Shown in pieces: positions 6,267 to 10,394 of a stretch of 10,394 nucleotides of DNA. Origin of the DNA: Acetobacteraceae bacterium UBA6159 (GTDB taxonomy: Bacteria > Pseudomonadota > Alphaproteobacteria > Acetobacterales > Acetobacteraceae). The DNA lies in assembly GCA_002422345.1 (NCBI GenBank), contig DIUL01000232.1:1-10394 (forward strand). Direction: 5' to 3'. Both the position numbers and the translations under genes were made by a program. The notes under the pieces are model-generated. The model was not told the DNA's origin. It saw only the letters and a list, made by a program, of their open reading frames with translations, and did no database searches. How positions within the stretch are numbered: position 1 is the first letter of the stretch; every line of letters begins with the position of its first letter.

Positions 6267-7190
6267 ATGCCACAGTCGCCAGGTACCCGCTTCTCCGCCG
6301 CCCCCCTGTCCTTCATCGTCCGGCACCAGTTGTGGGATGCCAATGTCGAGGATCATACCGACCAGGGTATCTCCATCGAAGTCACCGCCGACCTGATGGG
6401 CAAGGAGACGGTGCTGCTCCGCTTCAACTGCTTCGACCTTGAAAAGAGCTACGTTTACGGACCGGAAAATCCGGAACTGACGACGCCTGGCCGCGTCGGC
6501 GGCGGGATGGGCGTGCATTGCCGCATGGACCCGATCACCGACGGCAACCCGATCGGCTGGACCATCCGCATCCTGGGCCAGAAGCTCCCGAAGATGCTGG
6601 GCCGAGCCGGGTATCCGTCGATGGCCGAGGCGACTGATATGGCCGCCGTCCGCGCCGTCCTGCCCGAGGTCGAGGCTTGCGCACGAGAGGTGTTCGTCAC
6701 CAAGCGCAACACCGTCAAGCACAACCGCGGCACGGAAATCTTTGAAGCCGGCAACATCCGCTTCGGCCTGGAAATGCGGCGCCAGAAGAACGGCGACGGC
6801 GGCCTCGCGATCCATGTCCTGGGCGACGTCGGTGGATCGAAGGGCAAGTCCTATGTGGAGGAGACGGAACTCCTCGCGTTCGACTGCTTCTGGAACGGCG
6901 CGCATTACCATTATGGACCGCGCAACAAGAACCACCGCATCAACTGGGACATGACGATCATCGACGATCCGCTGGAATGGACGTTCGAGCAGATCGAGAA
7001 CCGGCGCCTCGGTCCGATGATCGAGCGGGCCGGCTATCCGGGCATCGCTGCCGATCTGGACCTCGACCTGATCGCCGCCATCGTCCCCGCGCTGAAGAAG
7101 CGGGCGTTTGAAATGTATGAGGAAGGGGAGCGGCTGACCGGCCACAAGGGCCTGCCGCTGGAATTCACCCCCAACCTCGCCGCCGAGTAA
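6267..7190 (+). CDS. Hypothetical protein with internal tandem duplication
   Basis: A 307-residue protein whose function I do not recognise. The start is the ATG at 6267, with GGGAG (6254-6258) eight bases upstream. An ATG at 6207 would add 20 residues of poor quality. The two halves are clearly related. ETVLLRFNCF (47-56) matches ETELLAFDCF (199-208), VYGPEN (63-68) matches HYGPRN (215-220), a W-T segment with DP/DDP follows in each (98-99 and 238-239), and AGYP recurs in LGRAGYPSM (111-119) and IERAGYPGI (252-260). Each AGYP is followed by an acidic helix (VLPEVEACAREVF and IVPALKKRAFEMY). There is no signal peptide, membrane segment or cysteine cluster, so it is probably cytosolic. The gene lies alone between two hairpin terminators. 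Confidence 0.85.
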   Translation: MPQSPGTRFSAAPLSFIVRHQLWDANVEDHTDQGISIEVTADLMGKETVLLRFNCFDLEKSYVYGPENPELTTPGRVGGGMGVHCRMDPITDGNPIGWTIRILGQKLPKMLGRAGYPSMAEATDMAAVRAVLPEVEACAREVFVTKRNTVKHNRGTEIFEAGNIRFGLEMRRQKNGDGGLAIHVLGDVGGSKGKSYVEETELLAFDCFWNGAHYHYGPRNKNHRINWDMTIIDDPLEWTFEQIENRRLGPMIERAGYPGIAADLDLDLIAAIVPALKKRAFEMYEEGERLTGHKGLPLEFTPNLAAE

Positions 7191-7200
7191 CCCGACGACA

Positions 7201-7235
7201 GGCATCAGCGTCGCGCCGCATGCGATGCTGATGCC
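7201..7235. terminator. 14-bp stem-loop after the duplicated-domain gene, candidate terminator
   Basis: Bases 7201-7214 pair with 7222-7235 over 14 bp with one G-T wobble (GGCATCAGC/GCTGATGCC, then TCGC/GCGA) around a seven-base loop. It begins 11 bases after the stop codon at 7188-7190. There is no T-tract behind it, so it may terminate inefficiently or protect the mRNA end. Confidence 0.55.
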
Positions 7236-7273
7236 GCCTGGGCCATGGACAGTCGTCAGCCCCAGGACCTGAG

Positions 7274-7279
7274 TATAAT
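7274..7279 (+). promoter_or_regulatory. Candidate -10 box for the Hint-domain gene
   Basis: TATAAT at 7274-7279 is a perfect -10 consensus in an AT-richer patch about 100 bases before the start at 7377. No good -35 box sits at 16-18 bases: TGGACA (7246-7251) is too far and TCGTCA (7253-7258) is too near. The promoter call is therefore tentative. Confidence 0.35.
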
Positions 7280-7376
7280 CCACTACATCGTTTAACTTTA
7301 CTAATGGACGCAGCCACTCCTACGGTGGTTTGCGGAGACGGGTCTCGTCGAGCCGCTGGTTTGTAAGGACCACGGC

Positions 7377-8912
7377 ATGGCCACCTTCCCTTTCTATACC
7401 CTGAATTACATTGATGGCGGGACGACGTATTCAACGTTCCTGACTGGTATTCGCGGCGATAATCTCGTTGGCAACTACATCAATGACGCCGGCGACCAGC
7501 AGGGCCTGCTGTACAATCTGACGCTCGGAAGCTGGACCAATATCGACTTCCCGACCGCGTCCGACACCACGCCCTATGGCCTGTCATTCGGAACCTACGA
7601 GACCGGCATGGACATCGTCGGCAGCTACAAGCTGCCTGATCAATCCACCGACAACGGGTTCCTGCTCGATACCTCCGCACCGCTCGGGTCACAGTGGATC
7701 ACGCTCGACTACCCCGACGCGACGAACACCATCCCGCACAGCACCTTCAACGGCCTGGTCGTCGGCAACTGGGACGTGCTCGCGACCGCGAACCCCGACT
7801 ACGCGAGCTACCCGCTGGCCGGCAACGCGTTCATCTACGACATCGACGCCCAGACCTTCACGACCAACAACGCCCCCAACGCGCTCAGCACCACCGCCTA
7901 TGGCATCTATGACACCCTGATCGCCGGCGGCTACGCCGATGGACCGGTGGTGAACGGGATCCAGCCCGAGCACGGCTATATCTACGACATGGCGGACCAG
8001 ACCTGGCGCAGCTACGACCACCCGGGCGCCATCATCACCCATTTCGACGGTATCACCGGCGGCAGCACCCCAGGCGCCTATACGCTGATCGGAGACTGGA
8101 TCGGAGCATCCGACCCGGCGGGCTCCCCCGCGCATGCCTTCATCCTGCACGTGGAGGACTTCATCCCGATCGCCTGGACCGATTTCGCCATCACGGGATC
8201 GAACACGACCTCGGGCAACTCGGTCTATGGCGACACCGCCATCGGGGTCTACACGACCGATCCCTCGACCGGGATCAACGGATACGTCGCGACCATCCCC
8301 TGCTTCGCCGCCGGCACCCGCATCGCCACCACGGACGGCCTGATCGCGGTGGAGCGACTGCGCGAGGGCCAGCACGTCGTCACCGCATCCGGCCCCACCG
8401 TTTCCATCACCTGGATCGGTCATCGCCTGGTCGACTGTCATCGCCATCCGGACCCGCGAACGGTCTGGCCGGTGCGGGTGCGGGCCGGCGCCTTCGATGA
8501 CCGCGTCCCGGCCCACGACCTCTGGCTGAGCCCCGACCACGCGATCCACGCCGACGGCGTACTGATACCCGTGAAGCATCTGATCAACGGCACATCCATC
8601 GAGCAGGTGCCGCGCGACACCGTCACCTACTGGCACGTCGAACTGCCCCGCCATGATATCCTGCTGGCCGAGGCGCTGGCCGTGGAGAGCTTCCTGGACA
8701 CAGGCACCCGCGCCGCCTTCGCCAATGGCGGCACGGTGATCGCGCTGTTCCCCGATTTCGCCGCGCGCACCCGGGAAGCGGAAGCATGCGCGCCCCTGGT
8801 GGTCACCGGGCCCATCCTGGCGGCCTTAAAGGACCTTCTGACGGCGCGCGCCCTTGCGCTGAAGCCGGGACGCGCCCCCGATGAAACCGAGACCGCGGAT
8901 GGCGCGCCCTAG
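7377..8912 (+). CDS. Six-repeat (probable beta-propeller) protein with C-terminal Hint domain
   Basis: A 511-residue protein with a start supported by AAGGA (7365-7369) seven bases upstream. The N-terminal 308 residues contain six units of 48-55 residues. Each has a G-x-[YW] strand (LVGNY 30, IVGSY 80, VVGNW 128, IAGGY 182, LIGDW 237, AIGVY 288) followed by a GFxxD-like strand (QGLLYN 42, NGFLLD 93, NAFIYD 150, HGYIYD 199, HAFILH 253, NGYVAT 301). This suggests a six-bladed propeller like HAF-type extracellular repeats. Residues 309 to about 450 are a Hint domain of the Hint_2 type. It has Cys309 in CFAAGTRI, SPDH (385-388), HVELPRHDILLAEA and SFLDTG. Hint domains cleave the chain at their first Cys. 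The His-Asn end needed for splicing is missing, so release or ligation of the propeller is more likely. No Sec signal peptide is visible; a non-classical export route would be an inference. Confidence 0.85.
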   Translation: MATFPFYTLNYIDGGTTYSTFLTGIRGDNLVGNYINDAGDQQGLLYNLTLGSWTNIDFPTASDTTPYGLSFGTYETGMDIVGSYKLPDQSTDNGFLLDTSAPLGSQWITLDYPDATNTIPHSTFNGLVVGNWDVLATANPDYASYPLAGNAFIYDIDAQTFTTNNAPNALSTTAYGIYDTLIAGGYADGPVVNGIQPEHGYIYDMADQTWRSYDHPGAIITHFDGITGGSTPGAYTLIGDWIGASDPAGSPAHAFILHVEDFIPIAWTDFAITGSNTTSGNSVYGDTAIGVYTTDPSTGINGYVATIPCFAAGTRIATTDGLIAVERLREGQHVVTASGPTVSITWIGHRLVDCHRHPDPRTVWPVRVRAGAFDDRVPAHDLWLSPDHAIHADGVLIPVKHLINGTSIEQVPRDTVTYWHVELPRHDILLAEALAVESFLDTGTRAAFANGGTVIALFPDFAARTREAEACAPLVVTGPILAALKDLLTARALALKPGRAPDETETADGAP

Positions 8913-9075
8913 CCTCCTGTCAGGTCCCAGGCATGACTCTGCTGGAATCGGGGGCAATACTCCGTTACACGGAGCCTCCGGCGCTCGGCACGCAGGCAAC
9001 CGCCTTCGCGACGCCTGATCGGATCGACCGGAATCTGGACCGCGGGCGATCCGCATTCGGAGGATAGAGGCAGGC

Positions 9076-10394
9076 ATGGACGTTACCGCTCCCTCCCCGA
9101 CCAGCAGCAGGCCGAGGGATCAAGCGGACCAGAGCGCGCCGCTGATCAAGTGGACGTACGGCCTGGTCAACCGGCTTGCCATGGTGATCGACGCCGTCTT
9201 CCTTCTGGGCGGCACCTTCATCTTCTGGATCTCATCGCCCCCGGACGTCCGGCCGCTGACCTGGCTGCAGGCCGGCGCGGTCGCGGTGACGATCATGATC
9301 ATCTTCCATATCGTGATCCGGGGCACACGATCGTATCGCGTCGAACGATATGAGCGCTTCCACCGCTCGATCTTCTACCCCGCGGTCGGCCTTCTCGTTG
9401 CCTCGGCGCCGGCCATGCTGATCGTCGTCGCCTTCCTGCCGAACGCCGTGCGCGACGCCGGCTGGCTGTTGTCCTGGCTTGGCGCCACCTATGTGGCCCT
9501 TGTCATCGGGCGGCAGGTGGTCCGCCTGATGCTGGCCATGGTCCGCCGCAAGGGGCTGCTGCGCCGCCGCGTCGTCGTCGTCGGCACGGGGCGGCAGGGC
9601 GATGAGATCATTCGCCGCCTGAACAAGCCGGAGAACCGGGCCGACTACAAGCTGGTCGGCCAGATGGACGCGACGACGAACGAATTCCGCCGCCCGGGCG
9701 CGCGCGGCACGATGCCGGCGACCGACCTGGCGCGCTACGCCCAGAACTACGGCATCGACATGGTGATCGTCGCGCTGCCATGGGAACAGTCCGACGAAAT
9801 CCTGGCGTTGACCCGCCGCCTGCAATGGATCGCCGCCGACGTCGTCGTGCCCTTCGACGCCGCCGGCCTGCGTCCGCAGTTCACCCAGCAACTCGGCTTC
9901 GTCGACAGTCCGGTGCTGCAACTGATGCACCGCCCGTTCAAGGGCAGCCAGGGCCTGTTCAAGGTCGCCGAGGACTACGTGGTCGGCACGATCGGCCTGA
10001 TCCTGACCGCCCCGATCATCGCGCTGGCCGCGCTCGCCGTGAAGCTGGAGGGCGGTGGCCCGATCTTCTTCAAGCAGCCGCGCGTCGGGTTCAACAGCAA
10101 GCCGTTCATGATGTACAAACTCCGCACCATGACGGTCGACCTGACCGATGACGGGTCACGCGGCACGACACGCGACAGCCAGCGCATCACCCGGGTTGGG
10201 CGCTTCCTGCGCCGCACCTCGATCGATGAGCTGCCGCAGTTGATCAACGTGCTGCGCGGGGAAATGTCGGTCGTCGGACCCCGGCCGCACGTGTCCAAGA
10301 TGCTGGTCGGCGAGGGCGTCTACTCCGAGGTCGTCCAGCAATACGCCGCCCGCCATCGGATCAAGCCTGGCATCACTGCTGTCCGGTCAATCAC
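9076..10394 (+). CDS. Exopolysaccharide biosynthesis polyprenyl glycosylphosphotransferase (GumD/WbaP type), 3' end missing
   Basis: The visible 439 residues form the enzyme that transfers a sugar-1-phosphate from a nucleotide sugar to undecaprenyl phosphate, the first step of exopolysaccharide repeat assembly at the inner membrane. ATG at 9076 follows GAGG (9067-9070). The order is an N-terminal cytosolic tail, four membrane segments (about 33-52, 63-82, 100-121, 128-148), a Rossmann-like domain with VVVVGTGRQG (166-175), a fifth membrane segment (about 302-325) and the catalytic sugar-transferase domain. That domain has PRVGFNSKPF, YKLRTM (347-352), the D384-E385 pair in RRTSIDELPQ, and SVVGPRPH. 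The family then reads KPGITGWAQVNG. Here KPGIT (430-434) is followed by AVRSI to the window end, so the reading beyond about 10378 is abnormal and roughly the last 45 residues are absent. Confidence 0.9.
   Translation, partial: MDVTAPSPTSSRPRDQADQSAPLIKWTYGLVNRLAMVIDAVFLLGGTFIFWISSPPDVRPLTWLQAGAVAVTIMIIFHIVIRGTRSYRVERYERFHRSIFYPAVGLLVASAPAMLIVVAFLPNAVRDAGWLLSWLGATYVALVIGRQVVRLMLAMVRRKGLLRRRVVVVGTGRQGDEIIRRLNKPENRADYKLVGQMDATTNEFRRPGARGTMPATDLARYAQNYGIDMVIVALPWEQSDEILALTRRLQWIAADVVVPFDAAGLRPQFTQQLGFVDSPVLQLMHRPFKGSQGLFKVAEDYVVGTIGLILTAPIIALAALAVKLEGGGPIFFKQPRVGFNSKPFMMYKLRTMTVDLTDDGSRGTTRDSQRITRVGRFLRRTSIDELPQLINVLRGEMSVVGPRPHVSKMLVGEGVYSEVVQQYAARHRIKPGITAVRSI

Noticed and set aside
5775..7283. 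502-codon open frame on the minus strand across the VOC and duplicated-domain genes
   Set aside because: It is antisense to two well-supported genes, crosses their terminator, and its protein is rich in Asp-Gly-His-Arg as expected from reading high-GC codons backwards. It matches no recognised motif.
7689..8654. 321-codon minus-strand frame within the Hint-domain gene
   Set aside because: Antisense shadow of a gene with clear repeats and Hint motifs. Its Gly/Val/Arg/Asp-rich composition is typical of such shadows.
9232..9930. 232-codon minus-strand frame inside the sugar transferase gene
   Set aside because: Antisense to a recognised enzyme. Its His/Asp/Arg/Gln-rich low-complexity composition is a GC shadow.

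Overview
The window looks like a high-GC alphaproteobacterium, most likely a member of the Acetobacteraceae/Rhodospirillales. This rests on the base composition, a Hint-domain secreted-type protein of a kind common in that family, a GumD-like exopolysaccharide initiating transferase, and an MCE-type lipid transport operon with an STAS-MlaE fusion permease. The lineage is an inference and was not tested by search.

Left part (1-1570): the broken 3' end of a luciferase-like flavin monooxygenase gene on the + strand converges on a complete short-chain dehydrogenase gene on the - strand. The 332 bases between them hold several inverted repeats, two of which share an arm. Upstream of the dehydrogenase, on the same strand, is an overlooked 57-residue, very acidic, tryptophan-rich small ORF with a good ribosome binding site. 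It is preceded by three TCATG boxes at exactly 11-base spacing.

Middle (1718-5228, - strand): a tightly packed four-gene operon for an MCE (Mla-like) lipid transporter. In transcription order it encodes an STAS-MlaE permease, an MlaF-like ATPase, an MlaD-like membrane-anchored MCE protein with a long helical C-terminus, and a PqiC-like outer-membrane lipoprotein. Junctions are +4, -14 and -4 bases, so the products are probably translationally coupled and made in step. Together they should form an inner-membrane ABC engine, a periplasmic MCE channel and an outer-membrane contact. A 10-bp inverted repeat lies in the 5' leader region.

Right part (5733-10394, + strand): a small VOC/glyoxalase-fold protein followed by a textbook intrinsic terminator; a 307-residue protein of unknown function that is clearly an internal duplication; a 511-residue protein made of six repeats (probable beta-propeller) followed by an autoprocessing Hint domain; and a polyprenyl glycosylphosphotransferase (GumD/WbaP type) that runs off the window. 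The last gene matches its family up to the conserved GIT triplet and then diverges abruptly in the last ~16 bases. This suggests an insertion junction, a frameshift or a contig-end artefact. No tRNA, rRNA, CRISPR array or complete insertion sequence was seen.
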